A stretch of DNA of 64,000 nt from Aliivibrio fischeri (GTDB lineage: Bacteria > Pseudomonadota > Gammaproteobacteria > Enterobacterales > Vibrionaceae). A program made the translations under genes and the position numbers. The notes under the pieces were generated by a model. The model worked only from the letters and a program-made list of their open reading frames with translations. It had not been told where the DNA came from and ran no database searches. This document shows, in pieces, positions 22,449 to 31,418 of the stretch (position 1 is the stretch's first letter; the number at the start of each line of letters is the position of its first letter). The DNA is taken from assembly GCF_009727955.1 (NCBI RefSeq), contig NZ_WOBR01000008.1:62001-126000 (forward strand). Reading direction: 5' to 3'.

Positions 22449-22776
22449 GGTTTGCGCCTCCGGCAAAATTACATTTGTAACTAAAACACTACGATTTAGT
22501 ATTCATGTTTCATCCTATGATTCATTTTTGCTGCTTACACTTATTACATTCTCGAAAGTCCAAGTGAATTACAACCCCGACTAAAGGCTAATAAAGACTC
22601 GAAAAACCGATAAAACATCAATAAAAATCAGCAAATTGAATTATGAGTAAATGCTCTATAGATATATTTGTCAAAGTTTTATTTTTACAATTTAGACACA
22701 TGAAAATACTTACAAGATCTAAAAATAACGTAATTAAATTACAAAAAATAAAGTTGTAAAATTTAACATGTAAAAT

Positions 22777-22959
22777 TCACAGTTTTAATTTCACAAGTAA
22801 AACAGCAGGATAGAAATGAATTGAATGAAAGGCAGCGCAAGTAATTAGATGAATAAGCCAGAAGTGATGACAGGCAACAAGAAGAGGTAAAACAAAAAGA
22901 GGTAAAGGGAAAATACTTAAATTAAAAGAACTGAGAATACGATCACGATTTTTGCTCAT
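22777..22959 (-). CDS. Possible small hydrophobic protein downstream of oxyR
   Basis: A 60-residue frame beginning MSKNRDRILSSFNLS, followed by about 35 mostly hydrophobic residues with several histidines and cysteines, and ending in KLKL. It resembles a single- or double-pass membrane peptide. There is no good Shine-Dalgarno and a terminator hairpin separates it from oxyR, so it may be spurious. I do not recognise a family. Confidence 0.25.
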   Translation of the reverse strand: MSKNRDRILSSFNLSIFPLPLFVLPLLVACHHFWLIHLITCAAFHSIHFYPAVLLVKLKL

Positions 22960-22970
22960 TATTCAAAAGT

Positions 22971-23005
22971 AGAAAGACGACTATTTATAAAAATAAATAA
23001 TCGCC
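22971..23005 (-). terminator. oxyR terminator
   Basis: On the minus strand a 13-bp stem (GGCGATTATTTAT / ATAAATAGTCGTC, two G-U pairs) with a TTTT loop lies 17 bp after the oxyR stop, followed by TTTCTACTTTTG. Confidence 0.65.
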
Positions 23006-23022
23006 TTATATAAAGAGATTCA

Positions 23023-23922
23023 CTATAAAATATCTTCGACAATATCAGCTAACTGATGAAATGCTTGTAAACGAGATGAACTTGGACGCCATACTAAGCC
23101 AATATCACGTGATGCTTCTTGGCCAGGCGGCTCAACCACAACTAAATTTTGATTATCGAGTAACCCATGTTTAATCGCCATTTGAGGAATAAAAGTAGTA
23201 CCTAATCCATTGGCAACCATCTGTACTAATGTATGCAAGCTTGTCGCTGTGAATGGATTAATTTTTTCTCGCTTCGTTAACTTACACGCTGAAACAGCGT
23301 GTTCTGTTAAACAGTGCTCTTTCTCTAGTAAGAACACAAACTCATCAGGCAAATCATCATAGCGAATAGGCGTAGAAATAGAACTCACTTGGTCTTTACT
23401 AATTACCATTTTAAATGGGTCTTGACCAACAACCAGACTTTCCATTCCTGCAATATCAACAGGAAGAGCAAGAATCAATACATCTAATTGCCCTTGTCTT
23501 AATGCCGCTAATAGATTCGTCGTCGTATCTTCTCTTAGTAATAGAGTGAGTTGAGGGTATTTTTCATTCACCTCTTGCACTAAATCACATAATAAAAAAG
23601 GCGCAATTGTAGGTATGCAGCCAACACGCAATTGACCTTGCATTGAATCACCTTGACATAAAGAGCCTAACTCAATCAAGTCTTGGCCTTTTGCCAACAA
23701 TTCTCGTCCTTGCTCTACGACTCTTTCACCTACAGGGGTAAAAACAAGTGTTTTTTTATCTCTTTCATATAATGTACAACCGATCAACTCTTCAAGGTTT
23801 TGTATCCCTTTACTTAGGGTTGATTGGCTAACAAAACATTTTTCTGCAGCTTCACCAAAATGACGCGTTTCGTGCAGAGTAATGAAGTAGTGTAGCTGTT
23901 TTAATGAGGGCCATTTATTCAT
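23023..23922 (-). CDS. oxyR: OxyR hydrogen-peroxide-sensing LysR-type regulator
   Basis: Cytoplasmic activator of peroxide defence. It has 299 residues: an N-terminal winged helix-turn-helix (HFGEAAEKCFVSQSTLSKGI, residues 21-40), then an effector domain with the two redox cysteines Cys204 and Cys213 in EHCLTEHAVSAC. The 9-residue spacing equals the Cys199/Cys208 disulphide pair of E. coli OxyR, which separates it from ordinary LysR proteins. It is divergent from a peroxiredoxin gene, its expected target; the 145-bp gap (23923-24067) should carry an OxyR site. Confidence 0.9.
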   Translation of the reverse strand: MNKWPSLKQLHYFITLHETRHFGEAAEKCFVSQSTLSKGIQNLEELIGCTLYERDKKTLVFTPVGERVVEQGRELLAKGQDLIELGSLCQGDSMQGQLRVGCIPTIAPFLLCDLVQEVNEKYPQLTLLLREDTTTNLLAALRQGQLDVLILALPVDIAGMESLVVGQDPFKMVISKDQVSSISTPIRYDDLPDEFVFLLEKEHCLTEHAVSACKLTKREKINPFTATSLHTLVQMVANGLGTTFIPQMAIKHGLLDNQNLVVVEPPGQEASRDIGLVWRPSSSRLQAFHQLADIVEDIL

Positions 23923-24067
23923 CGCTTTTCTCGATTACATCAATCTATTTAATTCGCTTTTTTCAATCATACCTTTTGTACTATAGTTTGTCCCGTCGAA
24001 ACATTTGTTATGAAAAAACAAAGCCAAACAAGAAGTTTGGATATCTAACTTTTTAGGAGATTCAAAA

Positions 24068-24676
24068 ATGGTACTAGTAGGTCGTCAAGCACCAGACTTT
24101 ACTGCTGCAGCTGTTCTAGGTAACGGTGAAATCGTTGATAACTTCAACTTCGCAGAATTCACTAAAGGTAAGAAAGCGGTAGTATTCTTCTACCCACTAG
24201 ACTTCACTTTCGTTTGTCCATCAGAGCTAATCGCTTTTGACAACCGTCTAGAAGACTTCCAAGCGAAAGGCGTTGAAGTAATCGGTGTATCTATCGATTC
24301 TCAATTCTCTCACAACGCATGGCGTAACACTGCTATCGAAGATGGCGGTATCGGTCAAGTTAAGTACCCTCTAGTTGCTGACGTTAAGCATGAAATCTGT
24401 AAAGCATACGACGTTGAGCACCCAGAAGCTGGTGTTGCTTTCCGTGGTTCTTTCCTAATCGATGCTGACGGTCTTGTTCGTCACCAAGTAGTTAACGACC
24501 TTCCACTAGGCCGTAACATTGACGAAATGCTACGCATGGTAGACGCACTAAACTTCCACGAGAAGAACGGTGAAGTTTGTCCAGCACAATGGGAAGAAGG
24601 TAAAGCAGGTATGGACGCATCTCCAAAAGGTGTTGCATCGTTCCTATCTGAACACGCTGACGACCTAAGCAAGTAA
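24068..24676 (+). CDS. Typical 2-Cys peroxiredoxin (AhpC/Prx1 type)
   Basis: Reduces hydrogen peroxide and organic peroxides. It has 202 residues. Peroxidatic Cys50 is in DFTFVCPSE and resolving Cys171 in GEVCPAQW, so it is a typical 2-Cys enzyme. A strong Shine-Dalgarno (AGGAGA) and very biased codons indicate high expression. It is divergent from oxyR. The C-terminus carries the EHADDLSK tail of Vibrio-type peroxiredoxin C. No ahpF reductase is next to it, so electrons come from a trans-encoded reductase. Confidence 0.93.
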   Translation: MVLVGRQAPDFTAAAVLGNGEIVDNFNFAEFTKGKKAVVFFYPLDFTFVCPSELIAFDNRLEDFQAKGVEVIGVSIDSQFSHNAWRNTAIEDGGIGQVKYPLVADVKHEICKAYDVEHPEAGVAFRGSFLIDADGLVRHQVVNDLPLGRNIDEMLRMVDALNFHEKNGEVCPAQWEEGKAGMDASPKGVASFLSEHADDLSK

Positions 24677-24683
24677 TTCTATT

Positions 24684-24734
24684 AGAGCTCTTACCACAAA
24701 GAGCTCGATGCACCTAATGCTCAACGGTGCATGT
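24684..24734 (+). repeat. Two hairpins in the peroxiredoxin 3' untranslated region
   Basis: GAGCTC...GAGCTC and ATGCACC...GGTGCAT form consecutive stems after the stop codon, about 60 bp before the terminator. They could protect the mRNA 3' end or be part of a 3'-UTR-derived small RNA. Confidence 0.4.
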
Positions 24735-24795
24735 GGCTAGAATATTAAAAGCATATAAATGCGACAGCCAAAAATCAGAAAGTTTGCCTAATACT

Positions 24796-24826
24796 AAAAG
24801 CCCTAAAGTTATCTTTAGGGCTTTTT
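24796..24826 (+). terminator. Peroxiredoxin gene terminator
   Basis: AAAAGCCCTAAAG, TTAT loop, CTTTAGGGCTTTTT: a perfect stem with a T-run. Confidence 0.93.
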
Positions 24827-24958
24827 CTTTATTTTCAGCAAAATTACACATTTCCCCCTTATTAACTCTAATATAGATTCAATTCTGACGCCCTCTTCAC
24901 ACTACTTTCTTAATTTATCCCTTACACTACGGGTATCTTCCTTTATTTTTTTATACTC

Positions 24959-25702
24959 ATGTCTATCCAAATTGAAGTCTGCATCGACAATCTAGAATCT
25001 CTACATAACGCAATAACAGGTGGTGCTGACCGCATTGAACTCTGCTCTTCTTTGGCTCTTGGTGGTTTAACTCCAAGCTTTGGCTTTATGAAAAAAGCAG
25101 CAGAGATCTCACCGATTCCTGTCTATGCAATGATAAGACCTCGCCAAGGTGATTTCTTATATGATAACGATGACATAGCAGCCATGATCTCCGATATTCA
25201 AGCTGCTAAATTAGCAGGCTTACAAGGCGTAGTATTTGGCGTATTAAAAGCCAATGGCGATATTGATATGCCACTTTCTGCTCGCTTAATGAAAATAGCC
25301 AACGACAATGATTTAGGCGTGACTTTTCATCGAGCCATAGACCAATGTTCTAACTATAAAAAAGCCATCGAAAATATTGCAGAGCTTGGCTGTGAACGCA
25401 TTCTAACCTCAGGGTTAGCAGCGAATGCCTATGATGGGATAAATGTATTAGCTGATATGGTTAAACTGGCTAATGGACGTTTTGATATATTAGCTGGTGC
25501 AGGTGTTAGTGCGGAAAATGCAAAAGAAATAATAGAAAAAACAGGTGTGAAAGAGATTCATTTATCAGGTAAATCCACACGACCAAGTAAAATGAAACTG
25601 GTTTTAGATGGCGTAAAAATGGGTGCCGGTGATTTGGATGATTTCATTGTCCCAGTGACAGACGCTAAAAAAATTGATGCTGTTAAGCAACGCATAAAAT
25701 AA
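24959..25702 (+). CDS. cutC: CutC family protein
   Basis: TIM-barrel protein historically linked to copper homeostasis; its biochemical role is still debated. It has 247 residues. The family stretches [20 protein letters not shown] (residues 18-37), [19 protein letters not shown] and [10 protein letters not shown] are present. The Shine-Dalgarno is poor. It stands alone between two terminators, so expression is probably modest and independent. Confidence 0.9.
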   Translation: MSIQIEVCIDNLESLHNAITGGADRIELCSSLALGGLTPSFGFMKKAAEISPIPVYAMIRPRQGDFLYDNDDIAAMISDIQAAKLAGLQGVVFGVLKANGDIDMPLSARLMKIANDNDLGVTFHRAIDQCSNYKKAIENIAELGCERILTSGLAANAYDGINVLADMVKLANGRFDILAGAGVSAENAKEIIEKTGVKEIHLSGKSTRPSKMKLVLDGVKMGAGDLDDFIVPVTDAKKIDAVKQRIK

Positions 25703-25706
25703 AAAC

Positions 25707-25739
25707 AAAAAAGCCAGAGTATCAAAACTCTGGCTTTTA
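25707..25739. terminator. cutC terminator (bidirectional)
   Basis: AAAAGCCAGAGT, 6-nt loop, ACTCTGGCTTTT with flanking A and T runs. It can also end the convergent OB-fold gene. Confidence 0.92.
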
Positions 25740-25758
25740 TAAGTAAAATGACGAGTAA

Positions 25759-26121
25759 TTATTTAGCTAATTGAACTGTATTTACGTCGATTGTTGTCTC
25801 AGTCCACTCTTTATCTACTTCACCATGAATTACCAATTTTGTTTCTGGTGTAGCTTCAATACCATTCCAATCTTTATTATCAATTTCGATTCTAACTTCA
25901 CCCGTCGCATCTTTAAATTGGTATTCTTCATTGCCTAAAGAAGACGTAATGTAGCCAGTTAATACAACCGCTGCATCATCATCAGAATCAAGTGCAGCTC
26001 GAACCGTACTAACAGAAACTGAACTAGGGCCAGTAAAACCACCTTTAACTGGTGCGTTCTGAGCAGCAAAAACACTTGAAGAAGCGAAAACTAATGCACT
26101 AACTAATACGATTTTTTTCAT
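25759..26121 (-). CDS. YgiW/YdeI-type periplasmic OB-fold (BOF) protein
   Basis: A 120-residue secreted protein. Signal peptide MKKIVLVSALVFASSSVFAA is followed by GGFTGPS and a single small OB-fold (VVLTGYITSSLGNEEYQFKD, then GEVRIEIDNKDWNG and the KLVIHGEVDKEW strand). This family is associated with stress tolerance and cation binding in enterics. Convergent with cutC; 56 bp upstream is an outer-membrane barrel gene in the same direction, which may be cotranscribed. Confidence 0.85.
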   Translation of the reverse strand: MKKIVLVSALVFASSSVFAAQNAPVKGGFTGPSSVSVSTVRAALDSDDDAAVVLTGYITSSLGNEEYQFKDATGEVRIEIDNKDWNGIEATPETKLVIHGEVDKEWTETTIDVNTVQLAK

Positions 26122-26177
26122 TTTATTATGTCCAATTAACTTAGATTTGTAATCTTTAACTATTCGATGACGATATA

Positions 26178-26813
26178 TTAAAAGTAGTAAGCTGAACTCA
26201 ACATGAACGATGTAGAATTAGCAACACTATCTACTTGGTAGCTTGCTGATGCACCTAGCGCTAGGTTTGGGATAACCATGTACTCAATACCTACGCTTGC
26301 AATACCGCCGAATACGCTTTCAGATTTTGAATCACCAGCAACATAATCTTGTGTAAATTCATGATCTGTTAGGTCATTTTCATATTCAGTATTCGCAGAT
26401 GAATCAAATTTATATTGAGTATAAGTCAAACCTAAGCCTGTTTTTAATTGTACTTTTTCATTGATGTTATAAAAATACACAGGTTTAAAGGTAAATTGAG
26501 TTGCATCTAAATCAGCATCCCACTCACGCTCTTTAGTATAACCAGGTTTATCAGACACTAGCATTTGACTACGAGAATCATCACTCTCAAATTTTTTGTA
26601 ACCTAGCTCAAGACCAAATTCATTAAAACGGTAGCCAACAAAACCACCAAAAGCAGAACTAGAGTCATCTGGAGTTAATGACACATTGTCATTTGAAAAA
26701 GTCGTTGAATAATCATGGCTCATGTTTGTTAGACCGTATTCTAAACCTACGTATGGAGCAGCAATTGTTGCTGTTGAAGTAGCAGCCATTAGCAAAAATA
26801 AATACTTTTTCAT
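26178..26813 (-). CDS. AcfA-like outer-membrane beta-barrel protein
   Basis: A 211-residue protein with signal peptide MKKYLFLLMAATSTATIAA, then APYVGLEYGLTNMSHDYS and alternating hydrophobic strands (FGGFVGYRFNEFGLELGYKK, SVFGGIASVGIEY), ending in the aromatic terminus SSAYYF recognised by BAM. The opening and strand pattern resemble accessory colonisation factor AcfA of Vibrio; this is from memory of the family, not a search. It is divergent from a LysR gene 133 bp away, which is a candidate regulator. Confidence 0.7.
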   Translation of the reverse strand: MKKYLFLLMAATSTATIAAPYVGLEYGLTNMSHDYSTTFSNDNVSLTPDDSSSAFGGFVGYRFNEFGLELGYKKFESDDSRSQMLVSDKPGYTKEREWDADLDATQFTFKPVYFYNINEKVQLKTGLGLTYTQYKFDSSANTEYENDLTDHEFTQDYVAGDSKSESVFGGIASVGIEYMVIPNLALGASASYQVDSVANSTSFMLSSAYYF

Positions 26814-26946
26814 TGTAATTCAATCCTATAGTTATGATGTTGAGCTTGGTGTTAATTCGTAATGTAGGTACTATAGAGAAGAGATCGTGAAGGAAGCGTG
26901 AAGAATTATTTAATAATTCAATTTTTTATAAAGGAAGTAATTCAAT

Positions 26947-27876
26947 ATGGCAAAAGATCTGTTTGCAACATTAGATTTAAACTTATTGAGAACGTTTTTA
27001 ATTCTTTCCCAAGAATTAAATATGCGAAAAGCCTCTGAGCGCTTATTTGTTTCTCAACCTGCTATCAGTCAGGCATTGCAAAAATTGCGAAATCATTTTA
27101 ATGATGAGTTATTCATTAAAGTTCGCCATGGGTTAAAACCAACCCCTTTTGCTGAAGAATTAGCTGAGAATATCCAACCTTATTTAGATGGTTTATCGTC
27201 AGTATTAAATGCATCCCAAGAATTCCAACCTACTAATTTAAATAGAACACTTAAAATAGCCTTAGCTCCTCAGGTATTAACTTGCTTATCTGGTGCGTTA
27301 TTTCATGAAATTAAAGAAAAAGCACCTAATGTGGATCTACAACTTGTGAATTGGTCTGAATCCACTTTCGAAGATCTTGCTAAAGGCAAGCTAGACATTG
27401 CGATCAATTATGAATATGACAAAATCCCAAAAGAATTACTTTCAAAAAATCTAATCACAATAACAGGTTGTGTAATCGTTAGAAAAGACCATCCAATAGA
27501 TAAAATTATCGCAACACCTTATGACTTCGAAGGTTATGAACTTGCTTCATTGATTATTCCTGGTTGGAATGATAATAAAAGTTTAGCAAGTGAAGTGCTA
27601 ACCAATATGGATATTGAGCATAAAATAGGATTTCGCTCAGAGCTTCCAATGGCATTGATCGATGTAGTTCAACATACAGATATGTATTTCCCTTCCACTT
27701 CACTTTTCCCTATTTACCAATATTCAAGTTTAAGACGAATAGATCTATGCCTTGATGACGTCCCTCTAAACTACCCTATTTATAGTTATTTCCATCAACG
27801 ACACAAAAAAAATGCACTTCATCATTGGATAAATCAACTCATTACCGATTTATTATTAGAAGCAAATATCAAATAA
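26947..27876 (+). CDS. LysR-type transcriptional regulator, copy 1
   Basis: A 309-residue regulator. The winged helix-turn-helix is at residues 13-70 (MRKASERLFVSQPAISQALQ); the effector domain starts near residue 95 (LKIALAPQVLTCLSGALF). Its first 65 residues are roughly three-quarters identical by eye to copy 2 (28170-29093), while the effector domains differ more. It is divergent from the AcfA-like barrel gene and upstream of surface-protein genes, so these are candidate targets. Start context: AAGGAAG before ATG. Confidence 0.85.
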   Translation: MAKDLFATLDLNLLRTFLILSQELNMRKASERLFVSQPAISQALQKLRNHFNDELFIKVRHGLKPTPFAEELAENIQPYLDGLSSVLNASQEFQPTNLNRTLKIALAPQVLTCLSGALFHEIKEKAPNVDLQLVNWSESTFEDLAKGKLDIAINYEYDKIPKELLSKNLITITGCVIVRKDHPIDKIIATPYDFEGYELASLIIPGWNDNKSLASEVLTNMDIEHKIGFRSELPMALIDVVQHTDMYFPSTSLFPIYQYSSLRRIDLCLDDVPLNYPIYSYFHQRHKKNALHHWINQLITDLLLEANIK

Positions 27877-28169
27877 GAATCCCTTATGACCTATATAATG
27901 AAAGGTGATTGGTTCCCTTTCATAAATATTTATATTATCTAGGCCAGTCAACGGGAGTGATACTCAGGCGTATTACTACTGTAACTGCGACATTTACTTT
28001 ATCAAGGAATGATGAAGTTTTTAGAATAGGTTTTATTGCAACTCTACTTTCCGTCTTTGACGCTTTACCGTTAGGTAACTTCGCCTCTGTTCTCTCATCC
28101 AGAGGCTTTTTTTCTTTACCCTTATCACTTTCTTTGTTTCAATAAAAAAAACGTCAATGGATTGATATT
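27877..28169 (+). other. Leader or candidate small RNA between the two LysR genes
   Basis: A 293-bp gap. It contains a short hairpin TTACC-GTTA-GGTAA (about 28066-28079) directly followed by a strong terminator (28083-28113), then only 55 bp to the second LysR start. A TTG-initiated 78-codon frame crosses it, but it has no binding site and an unlikely composition. The arrangement suits an attenuated leader or an independent small RNA. Confidence 0.4.
28083..28113 (+). terminator. Terminator upstream of LysR copy 2
   Basis: GCCTCTG, 10-nt loop, CAGAGGC, then seven T residues. The stem sequence is nearly the same as the terminator after LysR copy 2. Confidence 0.9.
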
Positions 28170-29093
28170 ATGGCTAAAGACTTATTTTCCAATTTAGACT
28201 TAAACCTCTTAAGAACCTTCATCATTCTTCACCAAGAACGAAATATGCGTAAAGCGTCTGAACGTTTATTTGTTTCTCAGCCTGCTATTAGTAAAGCTTT
28301 GCAACGCTTACGTGATCATTTTAATGATGAATTATTTGTCAAAACCCATCATGGACTTCGAGCTACCGAATACGCCAATCAATTAGCTGAAAGTATTTCG
28401 CCTATCCTTGATGAGTTATCCTCTACACTAAATGAAAGTAACGAATTTAATCCCAAAGAGTTGGACGGCGTCATTAAACTTGCTTTATCTCCTTTTATTT
28501 TAAGCGCTATTGCAAATAGACTATTTCAAGCAATTAGAACTGAAGCACCAAATGTTCAAGTACAATTACTAAATTGGTCAAAATCTACCATGACCGATAT
28601 CATCAATGATGAAGTTCAACTCGGTCTTAATTACGAAATTAGTCATGCACCAAAAGAGCTAATTCAAAAACCTATCGCTCAAGACAGCTTTAAAGCATAT
28701 GTAAGACAATGTCATCCATATAAAGAGACTGAAATAGAAGTTAAAGATGGGGTTAATTTTGAACTGGCAACGGTAATAGCTGTTGATTGGAACTCACATC
28801 AATCTCTAGCAGAAAAGATCCTAAAAATTAAAGGATTGGAAGCCAATGTCGGCTTTCGTTCAGAACTGCCTTCAGCTGTAATCGATGTGGTTAATAACTC
28901 AGACATGATGTTCCCAGCCTCTAAATTTTTAGATATTGAAAATAATAAGCAACTACGAAGTATTCAAATACTCTTTGATAATAAAGATATTAATCCGAAG
29001 GTTTGTGCTTATTACCACTATAAAAATCGCAATAACCCCACCATGCTATGGTTAAAAAACATTCTTCAATCATTGCTTATTGATAACCAATAG
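28170..29093 (+). CDS. LysR-type transcriptional regulator, copy 2
   Basis: A 307-residue paralogue of the preceding regulator. It begins MAKDLFSNLDLNLLRTF, with the helix-turn-helix MRKASERLFVSQPAISKALQ shared almost entirely. The effector domain (LALSPFILSAIANRLFQAI) has diverged. Conserved DNA-binding domains with diverged effector domains suggest that both bind similar sites but answer to different signals. Downstream is the large surface lipoprotein gene. Confidence 0.85.
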   Translation: MAKDLFSNLDLNLLRTFIILHQERNMRKASERLFVSQPAISKALQRLRDHFNDELFVKTHHGLRATEYANQLAESISPILDELSSTLNESNEFNPKELDGVIKLALSPFILSAIANRLFQAIRTEAPNVQVQLLNWSKSTMTDIINDEVQLGLNYEISHAPKELIQKPIAQDSFKAYVRQCHPYKETEIEVKDGVNFELATVIAVDWNSHQSLAEKILKIKGLEANVGFRSELPSAVIDVVNNSDMMFPASKFLDIENNKQLRSIQILFDNKDINPKVCAYYHYKNRNNPTMLWLKNILQSLLIDNQ

Positions 29094-29137
29094 TTATTAC
29101 CCTAATTAACTTGAGTCATTAATAACTTAAGGTTAAA

Positions 29138-29171
29138 GCCTCTATTCTTTTAAGGGATTAGAGGCTTTTTT
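29138..29171 (+). terminator. Terminator of LysR copy 2
   Basis: GCCTCTA, 14-nt loop, TAGAGGC, then six T residues. Confidence 0.9.
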
Positions 29172-29278
29172 GTACATTTCATATACTTCTCTCATCGGCT
29201 AGGAACGCCACACACAAGCAAAGACGCTTTCAATAATTAGGCGATATCGCCAACCATAACATTAAGAGAGAAACCAAT

Positions 29279-30598
29279 ATGAAACTTAAATTAATTGCAT
29301 CTTTAGTTGCCGCATCGTTCCTAGCAGGCTGTTCCTCTTCAGGCTCATCAAATGACTCACCGACGACCCCTGATCCACAAGATGGTATTGCAGGTGTTCA
29401 ATACTTTGAAGGTGAAAATGCTCAAGCTGCAATTGTGACTGGCGACGAAGGTAATTATCAAGCAAACCTATTAAAAGGAAGCAATGGCAATACCATTATT
29501 CGTTTAAACGGCACAACTTATGTCACCAACGGTGATGAAGTAAAAAATACTCAAGGTGAGACCATTGGTCATATACAAAAAGAAGGTTCAGAGCTTATCT
29601 TTCATGGTAACAATGGTGGAGAAGCCGCACTTAAAGTTGAAAATGGTCGTTTAATTATTTCTGAAACAGTAAAACCAAACCCACAACTTCCACCTAAAGA
29701 TGATGGTTCATGGGATGGAGATCATGGTTGGGAAGTCACTAAGCCTGCACCAGAATTACCACCAAAATGGGATGGTGATGAAGGTCACACAAATCCATTT
29801 ATACCTGTAACAATTAATGGCATTGATTATGTTATTGATACTACAACCAATTTAGTCACAATTGATGGTATTGTGGTTGGTGGTGCTGAATATGATGGAA
29901 AAGGTCGAATTGTATTTACCGATTTCTCAACAGGTGAAACCATGCAAATAGGCAGAGATAATAACGACAATATTAGCATCATCAGAGGCGATGTAGATCA
30001 CGGATGGGGATGGGTAAATCCAGACAATGATCTACCTGAATTTGATGGCGGTTGGGATAACCCAACAAAACCTTACACTGTAGAATTTAGCAAAGAGCAT
30101 CAACAAGCTTATGTATATAACGAAGATGGTAAAACAGTATTGATTATTGAACCTGGTGACACTCATGGATCATTTGAAGTTCGATTAGGCGCCATGAGTT
30201 CTGATGATGTTTATGTTATTTCACAAGACAATCGTGGTGAATGGGTGATTGATTGGGAAAAATCAACCATTGATGGTGAATGGGGAGTATCTCCTGATTC
30301 AGATAAGTTACTACCACCAAGTCTAAATGATCAACTGATTACTGACATCGAATCAGGAAAAAAGACTGATGGCTCAACATGGATCAGTATTAATGATAAA
30401 GCGGTAAGTCTTATTATTAATGACGGAAAAATTGTTGATATTAATGTCTCAGATAAGGCCAAGAAAGTCATAGCTGAACGCATTGAGCTTCGCTCAGATT
30501 TAAATGCAGAGCAAATCCGTCAAAAAGCTAAGTCTCTATCACAAGAGCAACGCCAACAAATTAAACAAGCTATCAAGGACAGAGCTCCCCGCTCATAA
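29279..30598 (+). CDS. Large lipoprotein rich in Asp/Trp/Gly motifs
   Basis: A 439-residue predicted lipoprotein of unknown function. The lipobox LAGC places the lipidated cysteine at residue 18, followed by a Ser-rich linker SSSGSSNDSPTTPDP. Repeated acidic and aromatic motifs include DGSWDGDHGWEV, LPPKWDGDEGHTNP and DVDHGWGWVNPDNDLP, perhaps calcium-binding or short beta repeats. The last 40 residues are a basic and Gln-rich helix (EQIRQKAKSLSQEQRQQIKQ). It precedes an outer-membrane barrel gene by about 80 bp, with a terminator between. I cannot assign a family. Confidence 0.75.
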   Translation: MKLKLIASLVAASFLAGCSSSGSSNDSPTTPDPQDGIAGVQYFEGENAQAAIVTGDEGNYQANLLKGSNGNTIIRLNGTTYVTNGDEVKNTQGETIGHIQKEGSELIFHGNNGGEAALKVENGRLIISETVKPNPQLPPKDDGSWDGDHGWEVTKPAPELPPKWDGDEGHTNPFIPVTINGIDYVIDTTTNLVTIDGIVVGGAEYDGKGRIVFTDFSTGETMQIGRDNNDNISIIRGDVDHGWGWVNPDNDLPEFDGGWDNPTKPYTVEFSKEHQQAYVYNEDGKTVLIIEPGDTHGSFEVRLGAMSSDDVYVISQDNRGEWVIDWEKSTIDGEWGVSPDSDKLLPPSLNDQLITDIESGKKTDGSTWISINDKAVSLIINDGKIVDINVSDKAKKVIAERIELRSDLNAEQIRQKAKSLSQEQRQQIKQAIKDRAPRS

Positions 30599-30628
30599 GA
30601 TTGGCTAACAGTTTATAAATAAAGCAAA

Positions 30629-30656
30629 GGAGTCGCTCTACAGTGGCTCCTTTTTT
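30629..30656 (+). terminator. Lipoprotein gene terminator
   Basis: GGAGTC and GGCTCC with an extended, slightly mismatched stem, followed by six T residues. Confidence 0.8.
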
Positions 30657-30679
30657 ATTTTTGCTACGAGTACTTAATT

Positions 30680-31321
30680 ATGCGCTTTCAATTCTTATTG
30701 TTACCTCTGTTCACCTCTTTATCGGTTTCAGCAAAATATTATGAACCCGATCTAAGCGTTCAACTGTCTCAAAGTAATGATGAATGGGTAGGGACCGTTA
30801 CTGCCAACCTTCAAGCAACAGAAGAGATCAGCTTTACCGCAGATATCGACTCAACGGGTTATTTAGAAATTGGATCGGGCTACGGACTAATGCTTGGCCA
30901 GTTTTATACTGAAGCTTTCGTTAGTTATGGCAGAGCAGACCTTATCGATATCTATAATGTCGGCCTATTTACAGGTACCGCACTAACCAGAGATATTATG
31001 ATTTTTGCTAACACTTCTCATGAATGGCGTGAATCTGTTTTTTCGGATTTATTAAATACAAAAACAAATCGAGAATGGAAAAATACACTTGGTGCTAGCT
31101 ATACGATTAATCAGTGGAGTAGCTTTAGCTATTCATTTGCTCATGACCGTGAATTAACCGGTTCAAAAAGCTATTACAACAGCCAAGATATTACGCTTAC
31201 CTTAAAACCTAAATGGGTAGAGCCTTATGTGAAATACACCTTTGGTGAATCACGAATCAGCCCAAGTGATAGAACAAGAACAGAAAACAGCTATGAAGTT
31301 GGGTTTAATCTAAGATTTTAA
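30680..31321 (+). CDS. Small outer-membrane beta-barrel protein
   Basis: A 213-residue protein. Signal peptide MRFQFLLLPLFTSLSVSA is followed by amphipathic strands (LEIGSGYGLMLGQFYTEAFV, WKNTLGASYTINQWSSFSYS, PYVKYTFGESRIS), ending SYEVGFNLRF with the terminal Phe required for barrel assembly. Probably eight strands. No family name can be given. It is in the same surface-protein run as the lipoprotein upstream and the Fur-boxed barrel downstream. Confidence 0.75.
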   Translation: MRFQFLLLPLFTSLSVSAKYYEPDLSVQLSQSNDEWVGTVTANLQATEEISFTADIDSTGYLEIGSGYGLMLGQFYTEAFVSYGRADLIDIYNVGLFTGTALTRDIMIFANTSHEWRESVFSDLLNTKTNREWKNTLGASYTINQWSSFSYSFAHDRELTGSKSYYNSQDITLTLKPKWVEPYVKYTFGESRISPSDRTRTENSYEVGFNLRF

Positions 31322-31361
31322 TTAACTCTATATTCGACACAATTACCTTTTGGTCACTCTC

Positions 31362-31397
31362 CCCCTTCATATCACTTTTATGTAGGGGCTTTTTTTA
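31362..31397 (+). terminator. Terminator of the 30680 barrel gene
   Basis: CCCCTTCATA and TATGTAGGGG form a stem with one T-T mismatch, followed by CTTTTTTT. Confidence 0.75.
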
Positions 31398-31418
31398 CCA
31401 TCTAAAAATCCATTAATA

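Larger units (their letters stand above)
22449..23022. other. Long intergenic region between aceB and oxyR
   Basis: About 570 bp of very AT-rich DNA. It contains the presumed aceBA promoter, the oxyR terminator at 22971-23005 and one doubtful small ORF. Around 22750-22800 is an imperfect direct repeat (TTGTAAAATTTAACA, then TGTAAAATTCACAG). I see no classic CRP site, so the regulator of aceBA is not evident. Confidence 0.5.

Noticed and set aside
27909-28145. 78-codon frame between the LysR genes
   Set aside because: It starts with TTG, lacks a Shine-Dalgarno and runs through the terminator hairpin.
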